From DASZKW01 sp035552775 (lineage in GTDB: Bacteria > Actinomycetota > Acidimicrobiia > Acidimicrobiales > Palsa-688), in contig DASZKW010000036.1 in assembly GCA_035552775.1 (NCBI GenBank), positions 62,001 to 126,000 on the forward strand: DNA of 64,000 bases, given 5' to 3'. A program made the translations under genes and the position numbers. Within the stretch, counting starts at the first letter, position 1. The number at the start of each line of letters is the position of its first letter. The notes under the pieces are model-generated. The model made no database searches. It saw only the letters and a program-made list of their open reading frames with translations, and was not told the origin of the DNA. Below, piece by piece: positions 51,159 through 59,294 of the stretch.

Positions 51159-51449
51159 GTGGCCCTGACCTGGAGCCGCAGCATCGAGTGGGACGTCGCC
51201 GACTGGCGCGATCACGCCGCCTGCCGTGACACGGATCCCGACTTATTTTTCCCAATCGGCACCACCGGACCGGCGATCGAGCAGATCGAGGCGGCCAAGT
51301 CCGTGTGCCACCAGTGCGAGGCCCAGACGTCGTGCCTCGAGTTCGCCCTGGCCACAAACCAGGAGTCCGGCATCTGGGGTGGCACTTCGGAGGAGGAGCG
51401 TCGCAAGCTGCGCAAGGCTTGGCTCGCCCGCCACCGACGGGCGTCGTAG
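51159..51449 (+). CDS. whiB1: WhiB-family iron-sulfur transcriptional regulator (WhiB1-like)
   Basis: A 96-residue protein with the four cluster cysteines C22, C50, C53 and C59 (CHQCEAQTSC), the GIWGG turn at 71-75 and a basic C-terminus RRKLRKAWLARHRR. WhiB proteins bind a 4Fe-4S cluster and the primary sigma factor and sense NO or redox. GTG 51159 has AGGAGG 7 nt upstream, the best ribosome site in the region. Convergent pdtaS and the CRP site match the whiB1-pdtaS arrangement of mycobacteria, which supports WhiB1. The longer upstream frame is not needed. Confidence 0.93.
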   Translation: MALTWSRSIEWDVADWRDHAACRDTDPDLFFPIGTTGPAIEQIEAAKSVCHQCEAQTSCLEFALATNQESGIWGGTSEEERRKLRKAWLARHRRAS

Positions 51450-51490
51450 CACTTTCTCCGCCTTCTCGCCTTAGGCTTAGCGGCTGGTTC

Positions 51491-53053
51491 CTACAGTCCG
51501 CTCGCCGCGTCCTCGGGCGGATCGACGGGGATGACCACGATCACCACCGTCCCGCCATCGGAACGCATGTCGATGGTCCCCCCCATCTGAGAATCGACCA
51601 GACCACGCACGATCGACAGGCCCAAACTGGTTGTGTCTCCGATGGAGAACCCCTCAGGAAGCCCGGTCCCGTTGTCCCGGACCTCGATGCGCAGCTCGCC
51701 GTCGGCTCGCTCCAGCCCGACGCTGATCTCGAGGGGAGGCAAACCGTCAACCACGGCGTCGGTTGGCCCACCGTCGGGAAAGGCGTGCTCGGCCGCGTTC
51801 TGGAGCAACTCGGTCAGGACCACGGCCAGCGGGGTCGCCACCGCCGCCTGGAGGCTGCCGGCCTCCCCGTGGTAGCTCACCCGGACGGACCTGGCCCCGC
51901 TGAACAGGTCCTCGGCCATGCGCACCAGTGAAGGCAGGATGTCGTTGAAGTCGACCTGGTCCTTGGTGTCGCGCGACAGGATCTCGTGGACCAAGGCGAT
52001 CGAGCGCACCCGGCGCTCCGACTCCTCCAGGGCTTTGCGCGCTTCACTGTCGCCGAGGCGGCGGGCCTGGAGGCGCAGCAGCGACGAGATGGTCTGGAGA
52101 TTGTTCTTCACCCGGTGGTGGACCTCGCGGATGGTGGCGTCCTTCGACAACAACAGACGGTCGAGGCGTCGCAGCTCGGTGACGTCGAGCATGAGCACGA
52201 CCGCCCCGGTGATTGTTCCGTGGTCGAGTAGCGGTATACAGCGAAGCACCACGGCGGCGTCGGCCGACTTGCCGAACCGGGTGACCTCCTCTATGGCGGG
52301 GAGATGGGTCTGGTAGGCGAGGCTGACGGCGGCCTGGTCGAGGCCGGCCTCGTCGAGGCGCATGCCCTCGATCCCGGAGTACATGCCCATGCGGTGGAGG
52401 GCGTTGACCGCGTTCGGGGACGCGTAGTCGACCCGCCCGATGGCGTCGAGCACGAGCACGCCGTCTCCCACCCGTGGCGCCCCGGCCGTGGCCTCGTCGT
52501 CGATCGGGAAGGGGAACTCGCCGCCGGCGATCATCCGGGCCAGGCGGTCGAACACCTCGACGTACACCCGCTCGAGCTCGCCGGGGCGGCGCCCCACCGA
52601 AAGGGCGGACTCGCGAGCGAGGATGGCGACGACCTCTCCCTGCCACCGCACGGGGATACACACCTGACGGCCTCGCTCGCCGCGGCTGGGGATCGCCACC
52701 TCCCCTTCCACCACGCTGCCGAGACGCCAGGCGCGGGCCACCAGGGGCCGGTCCGCGCCGCCCATGTGCCGGCCGACCAGGTCGTCTTTGTGAAGAGTCT
52801 GGCTGGTGGTGGGCCGCACCTGGCCGAGGACGATGAAACTCCCGGCGTCACCGCCACCACCACTGGCGTCGCCACCGTCGCCTCCTTCTCCACCGTCGTG
52901 CTCTGCGACCCTGGAAACCGGCGCCAGCAGCAACAGATCCGAGAAGCACAGGTCGGACAGGATCCCCCACGACCCGACCAGGCGCTGCAGGTGGGCCACG
53001 ACGGGGCCCGCCAGATCGCAGTTTTCGCGGACCATTTCGGGGAGGGTGGCCAC
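51491..53053 (-). CDS. pdtaS: PdtaS-type sensor histidine kinase
   Basis: A 520-residue soluble kinase. An N-terminal GAF-like domain (DLAGPVVAHLQRLVGSWGIL, VGRRPGELERVYVEVFDRLA) is followed by a PAS-like domain (VLVLDAIGRVDYASPNAVNA). The HisKA_2 dimerisation motif REVHHRVKNNLQTISSLLRL has the phospho-His near residue 310, then an ATPase domain with TELLQNAAEHAF and EVRDNGTGLP. This architecture matches PdtaS, which signals to the ANTAR regulator PdtaR. A Gly/Asp-rich insert occurs near 60-75. GTG 53053 begins VATLPEMVRENCDL, matching the family start. Confidence 0.92.
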   Translation of the reverse strand: MATLPEMVRENCDLAGPVVAHLQRLVGSWGILSDLCFSDLLLLAPVSRVAEHDGGEGGDGGDASGGGGDAGSFIVLGQVRPTTSQTLHKDDLVGRHMGGADRPLVARAWRLGSVVEGEVAIPSRGERGRQVCIPVRWQGEVVAILARESALSVGRRPGELERVYVEVFDRLARMIAGGEFPFPIDDEATAGAPRVGDGVLVLDAIGRVDYASPNAVNALHRMGMYSGIEGMRLDEAGLDQAAVSLAYQTHLPAIEEVTRFGKSADAAVVLRCIPLLDHGTITGAVVLMLDVTELRRLDRLLLSKDATIREVHHRVKNNLQTISSLLRLQARRLGDSEARKALEESERRVRSIALVHEILSRDTKDQVDFNDILPSLVRMAEDLFSGARSVRVSYHGEAGSLQAAVATPLAVVLTELLQNAAEHAFPDGGPTDAVVDGLPPLEISVGLERADGELRIEVRDNGTGLPEGFSIGDTTSLGLSIVRGLVDSQMGGTIDMRSDGGTVVIVVIPVDPPEDAASGL

Positions 53054-53057
53054 CGCT

Positions 53058-54311
53058 TCAGTTCCAGATCCGCTCGCCGAGGCGGACAAGGCCGCGAAGG
53101 TCGAAGATGTCCTGCTCGAACTCGGGAACGGTAGCCACCACCTCGGGGGCGGAGGCCAGTTGGGAGCGCTGGGCGGCTTCGCGCTGGGCCACGACCATGA
53201 AGTTGCGGAAGTTCTCGCCCACCTCCGCCAGCACCCGCTCGAGCACGGCGGGGTCGGATCCGACCGACGCGGCCAGGTCGCCACCGCCCGCCTCGCCGCC
53301 ACCGCCCGCCTCGCCGCCACCGCCCGCCCGCCCGGCGAGGTCGGCGGCGCTGGAGCACAGCCGCTGCGCCCGCCGCCCCGCCGCCTCGTCGAGAAGGTAG
53401 GGCGGGAGGGTCTTGTTGAGCACCAGCGCTCCGAGCGAGAAGCCCTTGTCCCCCAGGACCTTGATGAAGTACTCGGCCTCGCGTGCCGGTGCCGCCTCCA
53501 GGGTGCTCACCACCACGAACGTCGTGCGCGAGGCGTGCAGCAGGCGCTCCACGGCGCCGGCGCGCTGTACAAAGCCGTCGTACATGGTCTGGAAAAGGAT
53601 GAAGAACTCGGCGACGTCAGCCAGGAACTGCGACCCGAGGATGCGATCTGCGATTTGGTAGAACGGCCGTGAGGCCATGTTGACGAGCCGGCTGCGGTAC
53701 GGGACGATCAGCAGCCGCAGGAGCCGCGAGGAGAAAAACTCGGCCATCCGCTGCGGCGCCTCGAGAAAGTCGACGGCGTTGCGGGTCGGGGGGGTGTCCA
53801 CCACGATCAGGTCATATGCGCCCGAGGTGTGCAGCTCGTAGAGCCGTTCCATGGCGATGTAGTCGTGGCTTTGGACAAACTTCCCGGCGATGTTCTGGTA
53901 AAGCGGATTTTCGAGGATCCGCGCTTCGGTCTGGTGGTCAGGGGCGTGGCGGCGTACCAGGTCGTCCCAGCTCTTCTTGGTGTCGAGCATGGCCGCCCAC
54001 AGCTCCCCCCGGGGGGTGACCCCGGCGGCGTCGAACGCCGCGGGGGGCACCCTGCGCTCCTCGTTCCCGAAGCCGGAGAGGCCGAGGGCACCCGCCAGCC
54101 GCTTGGCCGGGTCGACGGTGACCACGAGGACCTTGCCGCCGTGACGCACCGCGGCCATGACCGCCGCCGCGGCCGCGGTCGTGGTCTTGCCCACCCCCCC
54201 CGAACCGCAGGCGATGACGATCTCCTTGCTGGCGAGGAGCGACTCGATGGAGGATGCCTCGCGCCGCGCGCCCTGTGGGTGCCCTCCGGGGCCGGCCGGG
54301 CCCGGCGGCAT
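53058..54311 (-). CDS. ArsA/Get3-family ATPase, second of a pair
   Basis: A 417-residue SIMIBI ATPase with P-loop GSGGVGKTT (36-44), the switch DPAKRLAGALGL and VVDTPPTRNAVDFLE. It has a Gly/Glu-rich repeat (GGGGEA) near 325-340. Its ATG overlaps the stop of the other ATPase gene by 1 bp, so the two are surely made together. Mycobacteria carry a similar tandem pair (Rv3679-Rv3680, Get3-like). True arsenite transport is unlikely, as no arsB or arsR is near. The pair may form a heterodimer handling membrane proteins or detoxification. Confidence 0.9.
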   Translation of the reverse strand: MPPGPAGPGGHPQGARREASSIESLLASKEIVIACGSGGVGKTTTAAAAAVMAAVRHGGKVLVVTVDPAKRLAGALGLSGFGNEERRVPPAAFDAAGVTPRGELWAAMLDTKKSWDDLVRRHAPDHQTEARILENPLYQNIAGKFVQSHDYIAMERLYELHTSGAYDLIVVDTPPTRNAVDFLEAPQRMAEFFSSRLLRLLIVPYRSRLVNMASRPFYQIADRILGSQFLADVAEFFILFQTMYDGFVQRAGAVERLLHASRTTFVVVSTLEAAPAREAEYFIKVLGDKGFSLGALVLNKTLPPYLLDEAAGRRAQRLCSSAADLAGRAGGGGEAGGGGEAGGGDLAASVGSDPAVLERVLAEVGENFRNFMVVAQREAAQRSQLASAPEVVATVPEFEQDIFDLRGLVRLGERIWN

Positions 54312-55264
54312 CAGTAGCCGAGCTCGGCGGAGAGGGCGTCGGCCACCTGGCCGGTGGAGCGCAGCCCGTGGGTCCGCGAGAACAGGTACGGGACGTAGAG
54401 CATCGGGACGGAATCGTCGATGGCGGCGCGGAGGCGCTCGAGGTGGCCGGTGCGGGTCCGGCGCATCGTGACCATGAGATGGGCGGCGTCGAGGAGGGGC
54501 CGGACAGGGCCGCCGAGGGCGGCGTCGAGCGCGGCCACCGCTTCGGGCTGCTCGAGGCGATCGAAGACCTCCTCCTCGGACCGTCCGAACAGCTCGGGCA
54601 GGACGCGGTTGACCACCACTGCGGCCAGGTCGACGGTGGTCTCGGTTGCCACCCGGTCGCGCAGTTCGATGGACTCCGACACCGGCATCTCCTCGGGCGT
54701 GGACACGATGACCAAGCCGGTGGTGGCCGGATCACCCAGGATGTCGAGCATCCACCCCGTCTGCTGCCTGACCAGGCCCACCTGGACCAAGGCGTTGATG
54801 GCCTGGGGGGACGCGAGCTGGCTGACCACGTGGCCGCTCGCCGCCGCGTCGACCACCACGCAGTCGTAGTGGGCCTCCTTGACCTCCCAGCACAGCTTGC
54901 CGACGGTGACGATCTCCTTGACCCCGGGGGCGGCGGTGGCGACGAAATCGAACATGCGGGCCAATGGCCCCACCCGTGCCACGAGGGGGAGCTTGAGCTG
55001 GAGGGCGAGATATTGGCGCAGGGACGCCTCGGTATCCATCGACATCGCCCACAGCTGCGGCTGGATCTCCCTCTCGACGAACGCGGTGGGGGCGGTCTCG
55101 AAGAAGTCGGCCATGTTGCCCTTGGCGTCGACCTCGCAGACCAGAGTTCGCCGGCCGCGGCGAGCAGCGAGAAGCGCGAGGGCGGCAGCGACGGTGGTCT
55201 TGCCCACGCCGCCCTTGCCGGTGACGAAGATCAGGCGACGGTCGAGCAGGTCGGCGGTGCCCAT
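54311..55264 (-). CDS. ArsA/Get3-family ATPase, first of a pair
   Basis: A 317-residue ATPase with a P-loop FVTGKGGVGKTTVAAAL (13-29), the signature DAKGNMADFF and VVVDAAASGHVVSQLASPQA. The start ATG 55264 begins MGTADLLDRRLIFVTGKGG. The same frame stays open upstream to 57010, but that part is antisense to the HD-domain gene and is not coding. Gene order DUF3107-ATPase-ATPase-pdtaS on one strand suggests a single transcript. Confidence 0.92.
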   Translation of the reverse strand: MGTADLLDRRLIFVTGKGGVGKTTVAAALALLAARRGRRTLVCEVDAKGNMADFFETAPTAFVEREIQPQLWAMSMDTEASLRQYLALQLKLPLVARVGPLARMFDFVATAAPGVKEIVTVGKLCWEVKEAHYDCVVVDAAASGHVVSQLASPQAINALVQVGLVRQQTGWMLDILGDPATTGLVIVSTPEEMPVSESIELRDRVATETTVDLAAVVVNRVLPELFGRSEEEVFDRLEQPEAVAALDAALGGPVRPLLDAAHLMVTMRRTRTGHLERLRAAIDDSVPMLYVPYLFSRTHGLRSTGQVADALSAELGY

Positions 55265-55290
55265 CGGCGGGAAACGGGTGCCGGTGGGTG

Positions 55291-55533
55291 CTAGGTGAGG
55301 CCGGCGCCGAACCCGACGCGGCGGTCCTCGCCGGCAGCCCCGAGCTCGATGTAGGCCACCTTGGCCGACGGCACCCCGACGCGCCGTCCCCGCCGGTCCG
55401 TCAACCACAGCATCCCGCTCTCGGAACCGAGGGTTTCGGTGATCTCGGCGGCGAGGGCGGCGGGATCGGTGTCGTCGGCAAGTTCGACCTCGATCTCCCT
55501 GGGCGTGTTGCTGACCCCGATGCGGACATCCAC
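55291..55533 (-). CDS. DUF3107 family protein
   Basis: A small 80-residue protein that starts VDVRIGVSNTPREIEVELAD. It ends RRVGVPSAKVAYIELG and RRVGFGAGLT, the family's two conserved strands. GTG 55533 has GGAGGG 9 nt upstream. It lies 26 bp before the first ArsA-like gene on the same strand. DUF3107 is widespread in Actinobacteria and of unknown role. Confidence 0.9.
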   Translation of the reverse strand: MDVRIGVSNTPREIEVELADDTDPAALAAEITETLGSESGMLWLTDRRGRRVGVPSAKVAYIELGAAGEDRRVGFGAGLT

Positions 55534-55719
55534 GGCGCAATACCCTCCTCGTCGTTTGCCGACATGGTAGGGGAAAGACCACGCCTCTCCGGCGACGCGC
55601 GCCGGGGGCCTGAAGCCTTTGTCGCCACGCCGGACGGCGTGGATCGAACGGGCGGCAAGCGGCGCTAGCGCCCGTGCAGCGTTTCCCGGAGGGGCACGGT
55701 GCCGGTCCCTGGCCGTCGG

Positions 55720-55725
55720 TAGCGT
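55720..55725 (+). promoter_or_regulatory. Candidate -10 for the HD phosphohydrolase gene
   Basis: TAGCGT is 7 nt before GTG 55733 without a ribosome site. This supports GTG 55733 as a leaderless start. Confidence 0.4.
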
Positions 55726-55732
55726 CGTGGGT

Positions 55733-56878
55733 GTGGACCAGAGCGAGCGGGCACGAGCGTGGGCTGGCACCATGCGCGGCGGCGGCGATGCTGAGGGGAT
55801 CGTGGTCGCCCACCGGTCCGCTCCTCCTCCCAGGGTCGGCCCCGCCCGGGTGGGGCGAGAGGATCGGGAGGAGCGGGAGACGGCGACGCTGGCGGCCGGA
55901 GCCACCCCGGCGGTGGGTGCGGGGAACCGGGTGGCGCCCGAGGCACCTGACCCGCACCGGACCTGCTTCGAGCGCGACCGCGACCGCATCCTGCACGCGG
56001 CCGCCTTCCGGCGCCTGGCGGGCAAGACCCAGGTGTTCGTCTTCCCTGCCGACCACCAGCGCACACGCCTCACCCACGCCCTCGAGGTCGCCCAGGTGGC
56101 GACTGCCGTCGCCCGGGCGGCGGGGCTCAACGTGGCCCTCACCGAGGCCATCGCCCTCGGCCACGACTGTGGTCACGGCCCCGGCGGCCACGCCAGCGAG
56201 GACGCCTTCGACCCCTTTCTGCCCCAGGGGTACGACCACGCCGTCTGGGGCGCCGACGTCGTGCTCACCTCGCTCAACCTGTGCGCCCAGACCCTCGACG
56301 GCATCCGCAACCACAGCTGGTCGCGCCCGACACCGGCCACGCCCGAGGGTGTGGTGGTCAGCTGGGCCGATCGCTGCGCCTACAGCGCCCACGACCTCGA
56401 GGACGCAGTGACCGCAGGCATAGTCGACCCCGGTGACCTCCCGCCGACCGTCACCGAGGTGGCCGGTGCCAGCCGGTCCTCCCAGCTCCGTTCGTTCATC
56501 GGCGCACTGATCGACTGCATCGCTGACCACGGCGCCGTGGGCATGGACCCCGACCACGCCGAGGCCCTCGCGGCCCTGCGCTCGTTCAACTACGACCGCA
56601 TCTACACCAGGCCGGCGTCGGTGGCCCAAGCGGACTCCGTGATCGCCGTGCTCCGGGCCCTCGTCGAGCACTTCGCGTCTCACCCCGACCAGATCCCGTC
56701 TTCGCCCCTCCGGCGGCTCCCCACAACGGGGCGCGGCGCCGTGGGGACCGATGCCCGGGCGGCCGACCCGTTGCGCGACGCCATCACCTACGTGGGCGGC
56801 ATGACCGACCGCTACGCGTTCGAGACCGCCGTAACCCTGCTCGACTGGCCCCGCCACCGCCTCCCCCACGCGGTGTAG
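55733..56878 (+). CDS. HD-domain deoxynucleoside triphosphate triphosphohydrolase-like protein
   Basis: The dGTPase family cleaves dNTPs to nucleoside and triphosphate. The roughly 381-residue protein has RDRDRILHAAAFRRLAGKTQ, TRLTHALEVAQVA (H115), GHDCGHGPGGH (H144, D145) and a late Asp in WADRCAYSAHDLED, so the HD metal site is complete. Residues 1-70 are low in complexity and doubtful; ATG 55772 is an alternative start. It is divergent from DUF3107. In Actinobacteria this family is usually next to dnaG, but not here. Confidence 0.88.
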   Translation: MDQSERARAWAGTMRGGGDAEGIVVAHRSAPPPRVGPARVGREDREERETATLAAGATPAVGAGNRVAPEAPDPHRTCFERDRDRILHAAAFRRLAGKTQVFVFPADHQRTRLTHALEVAQVATAVARAAGLNVALTEAIALGHDCGHGPGGHASEDAFDPFLPQGYDHAVWGADVVLTSLNLCAQTLDGIRNHSWSRPTPATPEGVVVSWADRCAYSAHDLEDAVTAGIVDPGDLPPTVTEVAGASRSSQLRSFIGALIDCIADHGAVGMDPDHAEALAALRSFNYDRIYTRPASVAQADSVIAVLRALVEHFASHPDQIPSSPLRRLPTTGRGAVGTDARAADPLRDAITYVGGMTDRYAFETAVTLLDWPRHRLPHAV

Positions 56879-56986
56879 CCCACCACCGCCCGGAGCTGTG
56901 CCAGTGGCGCGCGGCTCACCCCGCGCCCGCCCCGCGGCCGCCTCGCGCCAGCGCCCGTCCCGCGCCGTCCCGCGCCGCTTTCTGCC

Positions 56987-57030
56987 CAAATCGACATCAA
57001 ATCGGTCCACGAGGTATTTGGTGTCAAGTT
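56987..57030. repeat. Hairpin repeat, copy B
   Basis: AAATCGACATCAAAT (56988-57002) pairs with ATTTGGTGTCAAGTT (57016-57030); the 10-bp inner core has one G-T pair. The first 17 bases equal those at 34785-34801. TTACCAAGGCGAGCG follows at 57029-57043 and recurs after copy C. Confidence 0.65.
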
Positions 57031-57033
57031 ACC

Positions 57034-57129
57034 AAGGCGAGCGGTGCTACTTCGACTGCCCGAGCAGCAAATCCGCAGGTCAACGCCATCAACCGGGCAT
57101 GAACTTGTCGAAGTAGCACCGCTCGTCTT
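57034..57129. repeat. Long inverted repeat with 19-bp perfect arms
   Basis: CGAGCGGTGCTACTTCGAC (57038-57056) is repeated inverted at 57107-57125. Further pairs outside (AAG/CTT) and inside (TGCCCG 57057-57062 with CGGGCA 57094-57099) extend the stem. Both arms read ERCYFD on opposite strands, so they may be copies of a former coding segment placed face to face. Confidence 0.7.
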
Positions 57130-57151
57130 TGTAGGTGCTGCCCGTCGTACT

Positions 57152-57196
57152 TAAGTGCGCATCAAATGACCTTCGGCCGGAAATGATGCGCACTTA
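57152..57196. repeat. Hairpin repeat, copy C
   Basis: TAAGTGCGCATCA (57152-57164) pairs perfectly with TGATGCGCACTTA (57184-57196). The loop holds AATGACCTTCGGCCGGAAA, itself able to form a small CCTTCGG hairpin. It shares CATCAAATG/C and CC with copies A and B and is followed by TTACCAAGGCGAGCG at 57194-57208. Confidence 0.65.
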
Positions 57197-57273
57197 CCAA
57201 GGCGAGCGTCGGCTTCCCCGCCGCCGACGCCGGCTCGTAGCCGTCGGGTCCGGCGGGTTAGGATTGGGGGCCG

Positions 57274-58251
57274 ATGGTCGCGGCCGCCGTCACTCCGTTC
57301 GGGTTCGTAACCCGGATCCCCTTCGCCCCCCTCCCGCTGGCGGTCGTGGTGGTCGCCGTTGCTTGGTACCTGCGTACCGCGTACGACCTCGACCACCGCG
57401 TCGATCCCCCTGAGTCGGTGTGGCCCCTGAACAGGACGGTGGCGTTCTGTTTCGGGATGGGAGTCGTCGCCGTGGCCATGTTGTCAGGGTTGGCCTCGTG
57501 GGATCAGAGCAACTACTTCGTCCACGGCACCATCGACATGCTCCTCGGCATGGTGGCGCCCATCTTCCTGGCCCTCGGCTCGCCCCTCACCCTCGCCCAC
57601 GAGGCGGCCGGCGCCGACGGCCGCCAAGCTCTCAGCCGGGTGCTGGCCAGCCGGTCGGTCCGCGTCGTGAGCCATCCGGTGACCGCATGGGTGATCTTCG
57701 GGGCGTCATTGTTCGCCCAGTACTACTCGCCTTGGTTCCGGGTGGCGAGGGGCAACGAGACCCTCCTCCAGCTCGGCCATCTCGAGCTGCTCGTCGCCGG
57801 CTGTCTGCTCATCTGGCCCGTCGTCGGCGCCGACCCGATCGCTCGGCGTCTGCCTCCGGGCCTGCGGATCGCCGACATAATGTTCGCGCTGCCGTTCTAC
57901 ACGGTCTTCGGGATGGGATTGGACAGTCTCAACTCTGTTATCGCTCCGGGGATCACGATCGCCGGCGTTCACGGCGCCGGCGACATCATCTGGTCGGCCG
58001 GCGAGGTCATCGGTCTCGCCGCCTCCGCGGGGATCCTGTACCACTGGATGATGGCGGATCTCCGCCGGGCCCGCCTCGACGAGTCAGCTGATGCCGACGC
58101 GCTCGGGATGCAGGCCGCCCTGTGGCGGGTCAGCCGTTTGCTGGCCAAGCCCGAGGAGGTCCGCGAGGCGGAGCGGGTGGCGGCGCTGAAGGCGGAAACG
58201 GTGGCTGCCACCGGGCGACCGGGGGAGCAGGCGGGCCCTCCCGGTCAGTGA
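57274..58251 (+). CDS. CtaG-type cytochrome c oxidase assembly membrane protein
   Basis: A 325-residue protein of the CtaG_cox (caa3) family with about seven helices. YFVHGTIDMLLGMVAPIFLA and ALGSPLTLAHEA are typical, as is the HPVTAWVIFGASLFAQYYSP stretch with conserved His. These proteins assist copper insertion into the oxidase. No cox genes are in the window. TAGGAT 9 nt before ATG 57274 suggests a leaderless start. It follows the structured repeat region, which may control it. Confidence 0.88.
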   Translation: MVAAAVTPFGFVTRIPFAPLPLAVVVVAVAWYLRTAYDLDHRVDPPESVWPLNRTVAFCFGMGVVAVAMLSGLASWDQSNYFVHGTIDMLLGMVAPIFLALGSPLTLAHEAAGADGRQALSRVLASRSVRVVSHPVTAWVIFGASLFAQYYSPWFRVARGNETLLQLGHLELLVAGCLLIWPVVGADPIARRLPPGLRIADIMFALPFYTVFGMGLDSLNSVIAPGITIAGVHGAGDIIWSAGEVIGLAASAGILYHWMMADLRRARLDESADADALGMQAALWRVSRLLAKPEEVREAERVAALKAETVAATGRPGEQAGPPGQ

Positions 58252-58341
58252 CCGAATGGTTCGAGGCTTGGTCGGGGCTACGCGTCAGGTCGTGGGCAGC
58301 CTCGTCGTCACCGGCACGGAGAGGGCGGCACCCGGGAGGGA

Positions 58342-59160
58342 TCAGGGTCGCCGGTAGGCCCGCACCGCAAGGGGGATGAACACGACGAGGATGCCTGCCA
58401 GCCACAGGGCGCTCTGCCAGGCGTGCTGGGTCAGCGGGCCACCGAGGGCGAGGGCGCGCATCTCCTCGATGACCGCCGTCACCGGCTGGTTGTTGGCGAA
58501 CGCCTGGAGCCATCCGGGCATGGACGAGATGGGCACGAAGGCGGCGCTGACGAAGGTGAGGGGGAACAACCAGATCAGCCCGAAGGAGCCCACCGACTCC
58601 TCGTCGCGGATGGCCAGACCGACGAAGGCGGAGATGCAGCACACGCAAAGGCCGAACACGACGCCGAGTACCACCATGGCCACTGCGGGCACGACACCGT
58701 TCTCGAAGCGGAACCCGACGGCGTAACCGACGGCGAGGATTACCAGCACGGTCACGGTCATGCGCACGGCGTCGGCGGACAGGCGCCCCACGAGGACGGC
58801 CGATCGGGCCATCGGCATGGAGCGGAATCGCTCGATCACCCCGCGCTGCATCTCGCGCGCCAGGCCGATGGCGGTACCGAAGGAGGCGAACGCCGCGCTC
58901 TGCCCGATGATCCCCGGCATCAGGTAGTTCACGTACCCGCCGCGGACGTTGACCCTGATGGCGCCGCCGAAGACGTAGCGGAACAGCAGGACGAAGATCA
59001 CCGGCTGGACGATGGTGAACACCAAGAACGCGGGCACCCGCAGCCACACCAGCAGGTCGCGCCTGGCCAAGGCGAGACCGTCCGATGCGGCCCACCGGGC
59101 GCGGTCGCCCCAGCCGTGGGCCCCATCCAGGGTGTCCTGTGGGACGGTAACTGTGGCCAC
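58342..59160 (-). CDS. ABC-2 type transporter permease (DrrB-like)
   Basis: A 272-residue permease with six helices. ALARRDLLVWLRVPAFLVFT and QPVIFVLLFRYVFGGAI at the N-terminus and RFRSMPMARSAVLVGRL plus PLTFVSAAFVPISSMPGWLQ are typical of daunorubicin-resistance-type exporters. The usual ATPase gene is not adjacent on either side, so it is an orphan half transporter here. Substrate unknown. The 59184-59294 inverted-repeat element lies directly upstream. Confidence 0.9.
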   Translation of the reverse strand: MATVTVPQDTLDGAHGWGDRARWAASDGLALARRDLLVWLRVPAFLVFTIVQPVIFVLLFRYVFGGAIRVNVRGGYVNYLMPGIIGQSAAFASFGTAIGLAREMQRGVIERFRSMPMARSAVLVGRLSADAVRMTVTVLVILAVGYAVGFRFENGVVPAVAMVVLGVVFGLCVCCISAFVGLAIRDEESVGSFGLIWLFPLTFVSAAFVPISSMPGWLQAFANNQPVTAVIEEMRALALGGPLTQHAWQSALWLAGILVVFIPLAVRAYRRP

Positions 59161-59183
59161 GGTCGATTGTCGCGCTTGGCGGG

Positions 59184-59294
59184 TCAGCGGCCAGGAAAAA
59201 ACTAGGTGGCCGGTTGATGCTGAGGTACCAGCGCTACGTCACCTAACCCGATAGCAAGGTCAAACGACCACGTAGTTTTTTGTCGGCCGCTCAG
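59184..59294. repeat. 111-bp element with 33-bp imperfect inverted ends
   Basis: The left end (59185-59217) and the complement of the right end (59262-59294) agree at about 26 of 33 positions, including AAAAAACTA and GTGG. The middle 44 bp carries no frame. Each end is a copy of the dispersed 35-bp repeat. The outer right edge includes the stop codon of the next leftward gene. It resembles a miniature inverted-repeat element, but no target duplication is clear. It may act as a two-way terminator through its A- and T-runs. Confidence 0.6.

Larger units (their letters stand above)
56879..57273. other. Structured intergenic region upstream of ctaG-like gene
   Basis: A 395-bp gap without a convincing gene. 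It opens with a GC-rich stretch of imperfect CCCGCGCCGT units (to about 56,980) and then holds an AT-richer composite of three stem-loops and three related 13-15-bp motifs, listed separately. It ends with the promoter of the gene at 57274 (TAGGAT at 57259-57264). Confidence 0.7.

Noticed and set aside
53058..55264. Arsenite resistance operon
   Set aside because: The two ATPases are of ArsA type, but no arsB, arsC or arsR is present; Get3-like tandem ATPases of Actinobacteria explain them better.
55265..57010. Long N-terminal extension of the first ArsA-like frame (would give about 899 residues)
   Set aside because: It is antisense to the HD-domain gene and DUF3107; the ATPase fold begins at ATG 55264 and the extension has no recognisable domain.
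57038..57125. Retron-like ncRNA suggested by the long inverted repeat
   Set aside because: No reverse transcriptase gene is near, and the arms do not show the expected msr-msd layout.
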